A stretch of DNA of 64,000 nt, taken from assembly GCA_033558025.1 (NCBI GenBank), contig JAUCEF010000007.1, positions 5,518,001 to 5,582,000 of the forward strand. The letters run 5' to 3'. Below the pieces are notes generated by a model. The model saw only the letters and a list, made by a program, of their open reading frames with translations, did no database searches and was not told the DNA's origin. Shown piece after piece: positions 11,840 through 22,282 of this stretch (position 1 is its first letter; each line of letters opens with the position of its first letter). Origin of the DNA: Phytophthora sp. 'mugwort' (lineage: Eukaryota; Oomycota; Peronosporomycetes; Peronosporales; Peronosporaceae). Position numbers and translations under genes: made by a program.

Positions 11840-11882
11840 CGGCTGTCGGACGTACATCCTGACTCCGAAGGAGAAGCGACTC
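11840..11882 (+). pseudogene. 43-bp E3 integrase fragment between two insertions
   Basis: This is plus-strand family A integrase C-terminal coding sequence (encoding [12 protein letters not shown]). It is stranded between the end of E4 and the start of E7 and continues at 25721. Its last five bases are the left GACTC duplication of E7. Confidence 0.93.
11878..11882. repeat. Target-site duplication of E7 (GACTC)
   Basis: The second copy is at 25721-25725. Deleting 11883-25725 rejoins an uninterrupted E3 coding sequence. Confidence 0.95.
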
Positions 11883-12221
11883 TGATGAAAGGTATGGATC
11901 TTGGACACGAAGCTTGTACGAAGCGGAGGGAGGGACGTCGCAGACGGCGGGACCGGAGCGAAGGCACTTGAGGGGTAGAATGAAGATTCGAAAGTGATTG
12001 AATTGTTGGAGCTTACACCCTACTGTTATAGACACGCGACCCTGCGTCCTATCACCTAGTGCATCTAATCAACCATCACTCACCGGTGTTCGTCCAATCA
12101 TCCTACTCGTCTAATCATCGGTGGCGTAAACAACGTACCGTAAACATCGCGGGATCGTGTTGGACCGGTTCGGGTTAACCGGTTACTGGTACACAGTCCC
12201 AAAACCCGGCAACCCTCAATA
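11883..12221 (-). repeat. E7 LTR 1 (3' LTR of array, 339 bp)
   Basis: In sense orientation the ends are TATTGAGGG and TTTCATCA. The outer end is flanked by GACTC. It is mosaic: the first ~100 bp are A1-like and the rest A2. Confidence 0.95.
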
Positions 12222-12228
12222 CGCCCCC

Positions 12229-15200
12229 TCAATGCGAACACGCGTGGATTCCGAGGGACGCCGTCAGATCCGTGTGGCGCGGTCCTGGCAGTGCCTTGGT
12301 CATGATGTCCGCCAGCATGATAGAAGTCTCGCAGTACTCGAGCTTGACTTCGCCGCGCTTGACCTCATCACGGATGTGATGGTACTTGATGTCGATGTGC
12401 TTGGCGCGACCATGGTTCACTGGGTTCTTCGTCATCTTGATGCACGACTGGTTGTCTTCGAGGATCTTGAGCTCTGGCCCCGATTTGTTCGCTGCCGTCA
12501 AAATCTCGCACAACAGGCGATGAATCCACTTGCCTTCTTGGATCGCCAGACTGAGTGCGATGTACTCCGCCTCACTCGTAGACAGCGAAACACTTGACTG
12601 CTTCTTGCTTCCCCAGCTCACTGGTGCACCCATTAGCATGAACGTGTAGCCGGAAGTCGACTTGCGGTCCGCGAGGTCGCCAGCCCAGTCCGCGTCCGAG
12701 TACCCGCGAAAGTCGATGTTGTCACCCGGCTTGAAGCAGATCCCATGCGTCTTGGTGCCTTGCAGGTAGCGAAAGATACGCTTGACCGCAACCCAGTGTT
12801 CTTCTTGAGGGTTCTCCATGAAGCGCGACGCATAGCCAACGGCGTACGCGATGTCCGGGCGCGTGGCAGTCATCAAGTGCATCAGAGCACCAACAGCTTC
12901 GCGAAACGGAGCGTTCACCTTGGTCGCTGCGTCACTTGAAATCAGTCGAGTGCTTATGTCGACGGGACTCACCACGGCCTTGCACTCGTCCATACCAAAA
13001 CGCTTGAGAATGTCATCCACATAGCGGCGCTGACACATCGTCACGCTGCCGTCCGGGCCGTCCACCAATTCGATCCCAAGAACGAACGCGCACTTGCCGC
13101 TGTCGGTCATCTCGAAGCGTGTCTTGAGGTCGGTCTTCGTGCGTGAGATCAGTTCGGGTGAACTTCCGGTAATCAGCACGTCATCCACGTAGACCAGCAC
13201 TAGCACGCAGTGACCGTCAACGATCTTGATGTAGAGGCACGGGTCGAACGCCGATACTTGAAAGCCGATGGAGCACACGAACTCGTCGAAGGTCTCGTTT
13301 CACACGCGCGAAGCTTGCTTGAGACCGTAGATCGCCTTCACCAATTCCAGGCAATCGAAGTCACCGTCGAGATCAACACCTTCGGGGACCGCGCAGAACA
13401 CCAGTTCTTTCATTATCCCGTACAGGAAAGCTGTCACCACGTCGAGTTGGTCGAGGGGCCAGTCAAAATACTTGGCAATCGCGATGATCATGCGCAGCGT
13501 CACGTACTTGACCACGGGCGAGAACGTCTCGGTGTAGTCGATGCCGTACTTCTGCTTGAACCCCTTGGCCACGAGGCGCGCCTTGTACTTCTCGATCGAT
13601 CCGTCCGCTTTGCGCTTGATCTTGAACACCCACTTGGTGCCGATGGCGCGTTGTCCGTTAGGCAACTTGGCAGCACGAAACACACCACGAAGTCGCATCG
13701 ATTCGAGCTCAGCACGAATCGCCTTGCGCCAGTGCACTTGGTCGGGGCCGTTCACCGCTTCTTGGAATGTCGTCGGCTCCGATAGATCGCCTGCTTCGAC
13801 GGCATTGGCACTTGCACGCCAAAACACAGATGGAGTCGATTCTTCATCTTGGTCTCCAGACTTTTCTTCTTCGTCTGCGTCTGCTCGGTGCGGAGGGGAG
13901 TAGTTCGGCGCACTTGCTTCTTCCAGTCCAGGTCGATGACGCACAGCTCGCGGTTTTCTGGCAGCTTCATCTTCGTCACTCGGGCGGCTCTTGCGCTTCC
14001 CTGCCTGCGTGTACTCCGTCTGGCGGAAACCATCATTGTCGATGTCGAGCGAGTCGAAGTCCAGGTCGTCGACATCTTCATCGGAAATCGTCGGTGAACA
14101 TCCAAAGGTCGACTCATCGAAGTTGACATCGCGACTGATAACCACCTGCCCCGCCTCGATGTCATAAAGTCGATACGCCTTGGACACTTCTTCGTAACCC
14201 AGGAACAGTCCAGCGCGAGCCTTGGGATCCCACTTGAGCCGCTTCTCCTTCGGAGTCAGAATGTACGTCCGACAGCCGAACACACGCATGTGCTTCACAC
14301 TCGGCTTGGAGTTGTAAACGATCTCGAACGGAGTCTTGTGCTCGATCTTGGGTGACGGCAGACGATTCTTCACGTAGATGGCAGTCATGGCCGCCTCAGC
14401 CCAGAAACACTTGTCCAGCTTAGCGTGATGCAGCATGCTGCGGCCGATCGTGACGATAGTTCGGATAGCTCGCTCTGCCGTGCCGTTCGTCTGGTGCGCG
14501 TACGGAACCGTGGTTTGCTGCTCGATGCCTTCGTCTTCGTAAAAATCCTTGAGCGAGTTAGTCGCAAACTCACGAGCTCCGTCGTGCCGCACAAACTTGA
14601 CCTTCTTGCCGAACTGCTTCTGCACCTTCATGATGTACGTCTTGATGCAGTCTTCACTCTCCGACTTGGCACGCAGGCAGAAACCCTTCATGCATCCACT
14701 GGCTTCGTCCACGATCAGTAGCAGGTACTTGCTGCCGCCAAGCGAGTTTTCCTCCATGGGTCCGCAGATGTCGAAGTGGAGCAGCTCAAATGTGTCGTAG
14801 CGACGCTTGTCACGGTTGCTTGGGAATGGTTTTTGGACCATTTTACCTTGCTGGCAACCACGACACGGACTTGGTCCGCTCGACTTGAAAGGTGCCTTCG
14901 CGTCCTTGATCATGTGGTTGTCGACCATCTTGCGAAGCACCTCAACCGGAGCGTGACCCATGCGCGCGTGCAGGTCGACAGTCTTGCCACTCGTCGCCGC
15001 ATTCGCCGATCGCTGAGGCGTCTGAAGCCAGTAGAGTCCATCCATGAGGTTTGCCGTCGCCACCACTTGCTTGGAGCCTTTGTGCGCAATCTGCATCTTG
15101 GTGCCGTCGAACACCACTTGAAACTTGTCACTTTTGTTGATCTGCGGTACCGAAAGCAGATTCTTGCTCATGCTTGGCACGTACAGCGCGTTCTTGATCT

Positions 15201-16266
15201 CGATCTCGCGCTCGTCGCCATTGGGCAGAACCACTTGTTCCACGATGGTCCCCACACCCTTGATGGCCGCCTTGTTGCCGTCGGCCACCGAAAGTTCGCC
15301 TTCGTTCCGCTCAATCAAATGGACGAACTTGGTCTTGTCGTTGCAGATGTGGTGCGTTGCGCCGCTGTCGACCGCCCACATCCCGGACACATTCTTGCCC
15401 GTCGAAACCCCACATTCCAGTGAAACCGCGAACGCTACTCGATCGTAGTCGTAGTCGTAGCCGTTGCTGTCGTTTCTCCACTGGATGTTGTTGGCCCCGC
15501 GTCCACGGCCGTTGCCGCTGCGTCTCGGCCCTCGGTTCTCGTCCTTCTGCTTGGTCCAGCACTTGTCAATCGTGTGCCCCACTTTTCCGCAGTACGTACA
15601 CTGGCGAGACTCTCGGTCGGTGTTGAACGCCTTGGCCGCGTTCTCCGTCTTCACCGTCGCCGTCTTCTCGCCTTGTCTCTTGATGTGCTCATTCGTGAGC
15701 ACCTTCACGACGTCTTGCGACCGCAATTCAGCGCTGCTCATCTCCAAGTTCAGCACGACGTTCTCGTAGCTCTTGGGGAGGCTGCGCAACAAGCAGATCG
15801 CCACGTCCTCGTCCTCCATCTTGGCACCGATGCTGCTGAGCTTGGCGCTGATGTTGAGGACCTCGTTGCAATGATGCAACACATTGCCGCCTTCCGACAT
15901 CTCCATGCTGAAGAGTTGGCGCTTCAGGTAGATGCGTCCAGCCTTCTGCGAACCACCGTACAGCGTCTTCAGGCGCGACCAGGCAACCCACGCTTCCTCG
16001 CAGTCGTCGACCACATGGTGATAGTCCGCGTCCATGTGGAGCAGCATCAGTCCGAAAGCGATGTAGCTCAACTTGACGTAGTCGTCCTTGGCCCGCGAGT
16101 CCGTGTAGCTTGGCGTCGTCTCACGGTTCACGACATGCCACGTCGACTTGGTCAGGAACACGCCACGCATGTAGCGGTTCCACGTCGCGTAGTTGTCCCC
16201 GTTGAACTTGTCAATGGAGACCTTGGTCGAGGCGTCTTGGGCAGAGGACATGGTGCTTGGGCTCAT
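12229..16266 (-). pseudogene. E7 unit 1 Gag-Pol polyprotein with premature stop
   Basis: The region spans 1346 codons from the primer-site ATG (16264-16266) to TGA (12229-12231). It is collinear with E12 except for a TGA at 13300-13302 where other family A copies have TGG, in the RT motif SRVWNET. Upstream of the stop are Gag, the complete CCHC knuckle ([14 protein letters not shown]), the DSGAT protease, the D,D35E integrase and the first part of RT including [12 protein letters not shown] and RNase H lie after the stop. Translation would give a product of about 988 residues without the RT catalytic pair. Unit 2 has the identical nonsense codon, so the change predates or spread through the duplication. 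Confidence 0.94.
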
Positions 16267-16270
16267 AACC
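16255..16270 (-). other. Primer binding site of E7 unit 1
   Basis: It is the same 16-nt sequence as in all other copies, abutting LTR 2 with no gap. Unit 2 has its own copy at 25366-25381. Confidence 0.85.
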
Positions 16271-16609
16271 TGATGAAAGGTATGGATCTTGGACACGAAG
16301 CTTGTACGAAGCGGAGGGAGGGACGTCGCAGACGGCGGGACCGGAGCGAAGGCACTTGAGGGGTAGAATGAAGATTCGAAAGTGATTGAATTGTTGGAGC
16401 TTACACCCTACTGTTATAGACACGCGACCCTGCGTCCTATCACCTAGTGCATCTAATCAACCATCACTCACCGGTGTTCGTCCAATCATCCTACTCGTCT
16501 AATCATCGGTGGCGTAAACAACGTACCGTAAACATCGCGGGATCGTGTTGGACCGGTTCGGGTTAACCGGTTACTGGTACACAGTCCCAAAACCCGGCAA
16601 CCCTCAATA
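16271..16609 (-). repeat. E7 LTR 2, shared by both units (339 bp)
   Basis: It serves as the 5' LTR of unit 1 and the 3' LTR of unit 2. The primer site is on one side and the polypurine tract of unit 2 (from 16610) on the other. No target duplication or foreign sequence separates the units. Confidence 0.95.
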
Positions 16610-17559
16610 CGCCCCCTCAATGCGAACACGCGTGGATTCCGAGGGACGCCGTCAGATCCGTGTGGCGCGGTCCTGGCAGTGCCTTGGTCATGATGTCCGC
16701 CAGCATGATAGAAGTCTCGCAGTACTCGAGCTTGACTTCGCCGCGCTTGACCTCATCACGGATGTGATGGTACTTGATGTCGATGTGCTTGGCGCGACCA
16801 TGGTTCACTGGGTTCTTCGTCATCTTGATGCACGACTGGTTGTCTTCGAGGATCTTGAGCTCTGGCCCCGATTTGTTCGCTGCCGTCAAAATCTCGCACA
16901 ACAGGCGATGAATCCACTTGCCTTCTTGGATCGCCAGACTGAGTGCGATGTACTCCGCCTCACTCGTAGACAGCGAAACACTTGACTGCTTCTTGCTTCC
17001 CCAGCTCACTGGTGCACCCATTAGCATGAACGTGTAGCCGGAAGTCGACTTGCGGTCCGCGAGGTCGCCAGCCCAGTCCGCGTCCGAGTACCCGCGAAAG
17101 TCGATGTTGTCACCCGGCTTGAAGCAGATCCCATGCGTCTTGGTGCCTTGCAGGTAGCGAAAGATACGCTTGACCGCAACCCAGTGTTCTTCTTGAGGGT
17201 TCTCCATGAAGCGCGACGCATAGCCAACGGCGTACGCGATGTCCGGGCGCGTGGCAGTCATCAAGTGCATCAGAGCACCAACAGCTTCGCGAAACGGAGC
17301 GTTCACCTTGGTCGCTGCGTCACTTGAAATCAGTCGAGTGCTTATGTCGACGGGACTCACCACGGCCTTGCACTCGTCCATACCAAAACGCTTGAGAATG
17401 TCATCCACATAGCGGCGCTGACACATCGTCACGCTGCCGTCCGGGCCGTCCACCAATTCGATCCCAAGAACGAACGCGCACTTGCCGCTGTCGGTCATCT
17501 CGAAGCGTGTCTTGAGGTCGGTCTTCGTGCGTGAGATCAGTTCGGGTGAACTTCCGGTA

Positions 17560-17564
17560 ATCAG
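17560..17564. repeat. Target-site duplication of E8 (ATCAG)
   Basis: The second copy is at 22283-22287. Removing E8 plus one copy restores the RT frame of E7 unit 2. Confidence 0.95.
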
Positions 17565-17877
17565 AAAAGGCTTGGTCACTTGATGGCATAATGCAAAGTG
17601 ATTGATTTAGGTCCTTAGTTCGCAAACTCCTTGCTACCTCTAAGCCTACAGTTCTACCTACTGGGTACACTCTACTGGATTCTCTACTGGATACTGAGTT
17701 ACTTCAGCCAATCGCAGAGCGCCACGTCGATGCCCATCTTGTACCCACAATCTTGTACCCACGTGCATCGTAATCATCGTCCCGTAATCGCCGGAGTGAT
17801 TGAGGTGCCACTGAGTGAAGGTCATACCGGTATCCTACCGGTATACAGCAGCTGCTCGAGGCGTCTCCTTGACAACA
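17565..17877 (-). repeat. E8 3' LTR (B2, 313 bp)
   Basis: In sense orientation it begins TGTTGTCAAGG and ends CCTTTT. The polyprotein stop codon lies inside it (17835-17837). Confidence 0.95.
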
Positions 17878-20800
17878 CTCCCACTCGACTCGATAGCCTT
17901 CGGTGCTTCGATGCCGAGCTTGCTCCGGAGACAGTCGAACTGCGCCGCTGAAATGGGCTTGGTCATCAGGTCCGCCAGCATGTCTTGCGTCGGACAGTAC
18001 TCGAGCACCACTTCTCCGTCCTCGACCTTCTCGCGCACGAAGTGGTAGCGAATGTCGATATGCTTGGTACGCTTGTGAAACTCGGGATTCTTGGCAAGCG
18101 CGATGGATCCTTGGTTGTCTTCGTAGATCTTGATCGCCTTGCCCTCTGTGGTTTCGCCTATCTCGCACAGAAACGCCTTGAGCCACACAGCCTCCTGTGT
18201 TGCCTCCGATAGCGCCATGTACTCGGCTTCCGTCGACGATAGTGCCACCGTCCTCTGCTTCTTGCTGCGCCAGCTCACGCATCCACCGCTCATTATGAAC
18301 GCGTATCCGCTCGTGCTGCGGCGCGACTCCACATCACCCGCCCAGTCCGCATCCGAGTAGCCGCAGACGCCGTCTTGGTCCTTGGTGCGAAACTCGATGC
18401 CGTACGTCGCCGTGCCTTGGATGTAGCGGAGGACACGCTTGAGTGCTTGCCAGTGCGTGGGGCATGGGTCTGCAGCGAACTGACTCAGTGTGCCCACTGC
18501 CGCAGCCAGATCCGGTCGGGTGCCCACCATCAAGTACATGAGGCAGCCCACGGCGTTCCGGTAAGGCACGCCTGCCATGGTGTCATCATGCTTGCACCCG
18601 CCGTCGCACATAGCCTTGGTCAGCTTGAGTCCGGGATCCTGCGGCGTTTTCACGGGCTTGCTGTTCTCCATGCTGAACTTGCTCAGGATGCTCCGCGCGA
18701 ACTTGGTCTGCCGCATCATCACCTCACCAGCCTTGATGTCTTGCTTGATCTCCATTCCGAGAAAGTAGCTCAGCTCGCCTAGGTCCGTCATCTCGAACCG
18801 CTTGCTTAGTGCGCTCTTGGTCGCCTTGAGCATGTCGTCATCACTGCTCGCAATCACCAGGTCGTCCACGTACAGCACCACGAGCACCATGCTGTCGCCG
18901 TTGCGCTTGACGTAGACGCAGTGGTCGGTCTCGCACTTGTCGAAGTCCAGCTTGAGCATGAAGTCGTCGATGGTGTGGTTCCACATGCGCGGCGACTGCT
19001 TGAGACCGTAGAGCGCGCGCTTGAGCTTGCACACATGATCCGGGCGTCCTTCGCTTATGTATCCGTCGGGCTGCTGCATGTAGATGTCTTCATCCAGGAC
19101 GCCGTTAAGAAAGGCTGTCTTAACGTCCATCTGGTGCAGCTTGAGCCCGTACTTGGCAGCCATCGCTAGCACGATTCGGATGGACGTGAACTTGGCCACG
19201 GGCGCGAAGGTCTCGTCGTAGTCGATGCCGTGCTTCTGCGAGAAGCCCTTAGCCACCAGGCGCGCCTTGTATCGTTCGATCTCGCCGGCTTGGTTCTCCT
19301 TCACGCGAAAGACCCATCGACAGCCGATGGCCTTGCGTCCCTTGGGCAGCGGTACCACGTCCCATGTGTCGTTCTTGCGCAGCGAGTCGTACTCCGAGTC
19401 GCAGGCCTCCTTCCATTTGCGTGCGTCGTTGGATTCCATCGCCGACTTGAACGTGGTCGGCATTTCTCCCACTGAATCCACGACGTACGCCGCCTCGAAG
19501 CTCTTGTCGTTGTCTCGAGCCATGGCAGACATCTCATCCAGGCCTTGGCGTCGATTCTCTGACGCGTATCGCTTGGCACTCGGGGTCTCCACCGCTTCCT
19601 CCAGCGACTGTGTCCGCGGGTGTCTCTTGCTGCCGGGCAAGAATTCATCACCTCGCGCAGTCTCTTCATCTTCGTCGTCCAATGCCGACTGTTCATCTTT
19701 GTCCGTGGTGCCTTCTTCCGCATCTTGAATGTCCACCAGCGCCTCCTTGGGTTTGTAGTCGCGTCTTCCACCGTCGAAGACGTCTTCCATGAACTGTGCA
19801 TCGCGGCTCACCAGCACGCGACCACTCTCGATCTCCTCGAACCGATACGCTTTCTCGTGGTCCGAGTACCCCAGGAACCTGCATCGCACCGATCGCGCAT
19901 CCAGCTTGGTTCGCTTCTCTTTCGCCACATGCACGTAGGCGTGGCAACCGAAGACTTTGAGGTTGGCCAGCAATGGTTTCTTGGCAGTCCACAGCTCGTA
20001 CGGAGACTTATCGTTGTCAAGCGCATGTGTCGGACAGCGGTTGCGCAGGAACATAGCCGTCATGACTGCTTCGCCCCAGTATGCCTTGGACAGACTCGCG
20101 TGCTCCAGCATGCACCGCGCGCATTCAACTAGCGTCCGGTTCATGCGCTCCGCGATTCCGTTGAGCTGCGGCGTGTATGGCGGCGTGAACTTCTGCACGA
20201 TGCCGCGCTTGCTGCAAAACTTGGCCATTTTGTCGGATTTGTACTCACCACCGTTGTCACTGCGAAGCTCCTTGACGCGCTTGCCGGTCTGTGTCTCCGC
20301 AAACGCCACAAAGTGCGCGAACTTGTCGGCCACCTCCCACTTGTTCTTTACCAGGTACACCACGCAGTAGCGCGACTTGTCGTCGATAAAGGTGACGAAG
20401 TAGCGCTTGCCGCCAAACGTCGGCGTGCGCATGGGCCCGCATACGTCACTGTGCACTACCTCCAGTAGTTCATTGGCACGCTTGGGCGATGTCGATTCGA
20501 AACTCAATCGCGTCTGCTTGCCGAGCGCGCATCCGTCGCACGTCTCCCACTTGCTCGCGGACCCGAGGTCAATGCCGACGCTGAGCTTCTTCTTGACGAT
20601 GGCGTCGAGCCCAGCGTGACCGATGTGGCCTAGTCGAAGGTGCCAGAGGTACGACTTGGTGTCCCCTTGGCTCCCGTTCGGACTCGCCGAATTCGCTTCG
20701 TCCAGGCGCACGGGCGTCATGCACAGCTTGAACAGCTTGCCGTCACGCGCACCTATCGTGCACTTCATCCCATTCAGCGCGATGAAGCATCCGTCGCTGT

Positions 20801-21965
20801 CGAAGGTCACTGATCCGACGTCCTTGGTGAAGCGCCCGATCGAGAAGAGGTTGCGCGTTAGCTTGGGAATGTGCCACACGTTCGTGAGCACACCCTTCTT
20901 GATGCCACGAGGCGTCTTCATCTCCATCACAATGTCGCCGCTGCCGATCGCTTGAACCACACCGTCGTCTGCGAGACGCACGTCGACCGGAGTGAAAGCC
21001 TTGTAGTTTCTCATGAACTTCTTGGAGTGCGCCATGTGCTGCGTCGCACCCGAGTCGACCAGCCATGTGCCACTCGCCGACGCTGCCATGGCCGCATCGC
21101 CATCGCCGTCGACGAAGAAGAGATAGTCGCCGGAGTCGTCCTCACGCGCGACGTTGGCACGCTGCGAGCGCTGCCGTTCCGTGTTGTCATGGATCCGCGA
21201 AGGACACTCCGCGATCCAATGTCCATGCTTGCCGCAGTTGTGGCACGCACCGTTCTTCTTCGACGGTCGGCCCTTATGCTTGTTGTCCCTCATCATGAAC
21301 GCCTGGCCAGGCGCGGCGCCATCTCCATCGCCACCCTGCTCCTTGCGCTTCATGTCTTCATGTAGCAGCCGAGACGTCACCAGCTCCCACGTCAGCGTGT
21401 CGGATCTTGACTCCAACGCCGTGATCAGGAACTGATACGACTCGCTCAGGCTCCCGAGAAGCGTGATCACCAAGTCGTCCTCGCTGACCGGAGCGCCGAC
21501 CGCGTCGAGCTGTTCCGCCAGAGTCTTGAGCTTGTTGATGTGTTGAAGCACATCATCACCTTCCTCCATCATGAGCGTGAAGAAACGCCGACGAAGAAAG
21601 AGCTTGTTGGCCAAACTCTTCTTCTCGAAGTGTCCTTCCAGTCTTGACCATGCATCATGCGCGCCACTCGCCGAGCGAACCAGCGGCAGCTGCGAATCCT
21701 CCATCGCGAGACAGATCATCGCCAGCGCCTTGCGCGACTTCTTCCGAAAGAGCGCTTGATCCGCCGCAGTCTGGCAGTGCTCCAGCTTCACTTCCCCACT
21801 TGTCACTTCCCACAGTTCGCGCTCCTCGAGCACCATCTGCATCTTGAACTTCCACGTGTGGAAGTTAGCTCCGTCGAACTTGTTGATGCGGAAGGCAGAA
21901 GGCGGCGTGGCGTCCATGGCGAAGGCGTAGTCGGGGTCTTCAGAGAAGGCGGGGCTTGGGCTCAT
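17835..21965 (-). CDS. E8 Gag-Pol polyprotein (family B2), intact
   Basis: A single frame of 1376 residues starts at the ATG within the primer site (21963-21965) and ends in the 3' LTR. In order: a Gag domain ([20 protein letters not shown]), a CCHC knuckle (CHNCGKHGHWIAEC), protease DSGAT, the pre-integrase zinc module (LWHLRLGH, then CDGCALGKQ), an integrase with [16 protein letters not shown] and NGIAERMNRT, a long acidic linker, RT with [10 protein letters not shown] and YVDD, and RNase H with SDADWAGD and STEAEYMAL. The product should make the virus-like particle, copy the RNA and integrate the cDNA. All catalytic residues I checked are present. With near-identical LTRs, E8 is a good candidate for a recently mobile element. 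Confidence 0.95.
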   Translation of the reverse strand: MSPSPAFSEDPDYAFAMDATPPSAFRINKFDGANFHTWKFKMQMVLEERELWEVTSGEVKLEHCQTAADQALFRKKSRKALAMICLAMEDSQLPLVRSASGAHDAWSRLEGHFEKKSLANKLFLRRRFFTLMMEEGDDVLQHINKLKTLAEQLDAVGAPVSEDDLVITLLGSLSESYQFLITALESRSDTLTWELVTSRLLHEDMKRKEQGGDGDGAAPGQAFMMRDNKHKGRPSKKNGACHNCGKHGHWIAECPSRIHDNTERQRSQRANVAREDDSGDYLFFVDGDGDAAMAASASGTWLVDSGATQHMAHSKKFMRNYKAFTPVDVRLADDGVVQAIGSGDIVMEMKTPRGIKKGVLTNVWHIPKLTRNLFSIGRFTKDVGSVTFDSDGCFIALNGMKCTIGARDGKLFKLCMTPVRLDEANSASPNGSQGDTKSYLWHLRLGHIGHAGLDAIVKKKLSVGIDLGSASKWETCDGCALGKQTRLSFESTSPKRANELLEVVHSDVCGPMRTPTFGGKRYFVTFIDDKSRYCVVYLVKNKWEVADKFAHFVAFAETQTGKRVKELRSDNGGEYKSDKMAKFCSKRGIVQKFTPPYTPQLNGIAERMNRTLVECARCMLEHASLSKAYWGEAVMTAMFLRNRCPTHALDNDKSPYELWTAKKPLLANLKVFGCHAYVHVAKEKRTKLDARSVRCRFLGYSDHEKAYRFEEIESGRVLVSRDAQFMEDVFDGGRRDYKPKEALVDIQDAEEGTTDKDEQSALDDEDEETARGDEFLPGSKRHPRTQSLEEAVETPSAKRYASENRRQGLDEMSAMARDNDKSFEAAYVVDSVGEMPTTFKSAMESNDARKWKEACDSEYDSLRKNDTWDVVPLPKGRKAIGCRWVFRVKENQAGEIERYKARLVAKGFSQKHGIDYDETFAPVAKFTSIRIVLAMAAKYGLKLHQMDVKTAFLNGVLDEDIYMQQPDGYISEGRPDHVCKLKRALYGLKQSPRMWNHTIDDFMLKLDFDKCETDHCVYVKRNGDSMVLVVLYVDDLVIASSDDDMLKATKSALSKRFEMTDLGELSYFLGMEIKQDIKAGEVMMRQTKFARSILSKFSMENSKPVKTPQDPGLKLTKAMCDGGCKHDDTMAGVPYRNAVGCLMYLMVGTRPDLAAAVGTLSQFAADPCPTHWQALKRVLRYIQGTATYGIEFRTKDQDGVCGYSDADWAGDVESRRSTSGYAFIMSGGCVSWRSKKQRTVALSSTEAEYMALSEATQEAVWLKAFLCEIGETTEGKAIKIYEDNQGSIALAKNPEFHKRTKHIDIRYHFVREKVEDGEVVLEYCPTQDMLADLMTKPISAAQFDCLRSKLGIEAPKAIESSGSVVKETPRAAAVYR

Positions 21966-21969
21966 AACC

Positions 21970-22282
21970 AAAAGGCTTGGTCACTTGATGGCAAAATGCA
22001 AAGTGATTGATTTAGGTCCTTAGTTCGCAAACTCCTTGCTACCTCTAAGCCTACAGTTCTACCTACTGGGTACACTCTACTGGATTCTCTACTGGATACT
22101 GAGTTACTTCAGCCAATCGCAGAGCGCCACGTCGATGCCCATCTTGTACCCACAATCTTGTACCCACGTGCATCGTAATCATCGTCCCGTAATCGCCGGA
22201 GTGATTGAGGTGCCACTGAGTGAAGGTCATACCGGTATCCTACCGGTATACAGCAGCTGCTCGAGGCGTCTCCTTGACAACA
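21970..22282 (-). repeat. E8 5' LTR (B2, 313 bp)
   Basis: It is adjacent to the primer site at 21954-21969 and flanked outside by ATCAG (22283-22287). It should contain the promoter of the element. Confidence 0.95.

Larger units (their letters stand above)
17565..22282 (-). mobile_element. E8: complete copia family B2 element
   Basis: It is 4718 bp long. The 5' LTR is 21970-22282, the primer site 21954-21969, one open polyprotein gene 17835-21965, and the 3' LTR 17565-17877. The two 313-bp LTRs differ, as far as I can read, at one base (GGCATAATG near 17587 against GGCAAAATG). That implies a recent insertion. It is the only copy of the B2 variant in the window: its LTR lacks about 40 bp of the B LTR middle and its protein differs throughout. 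Confidence 0.96.
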
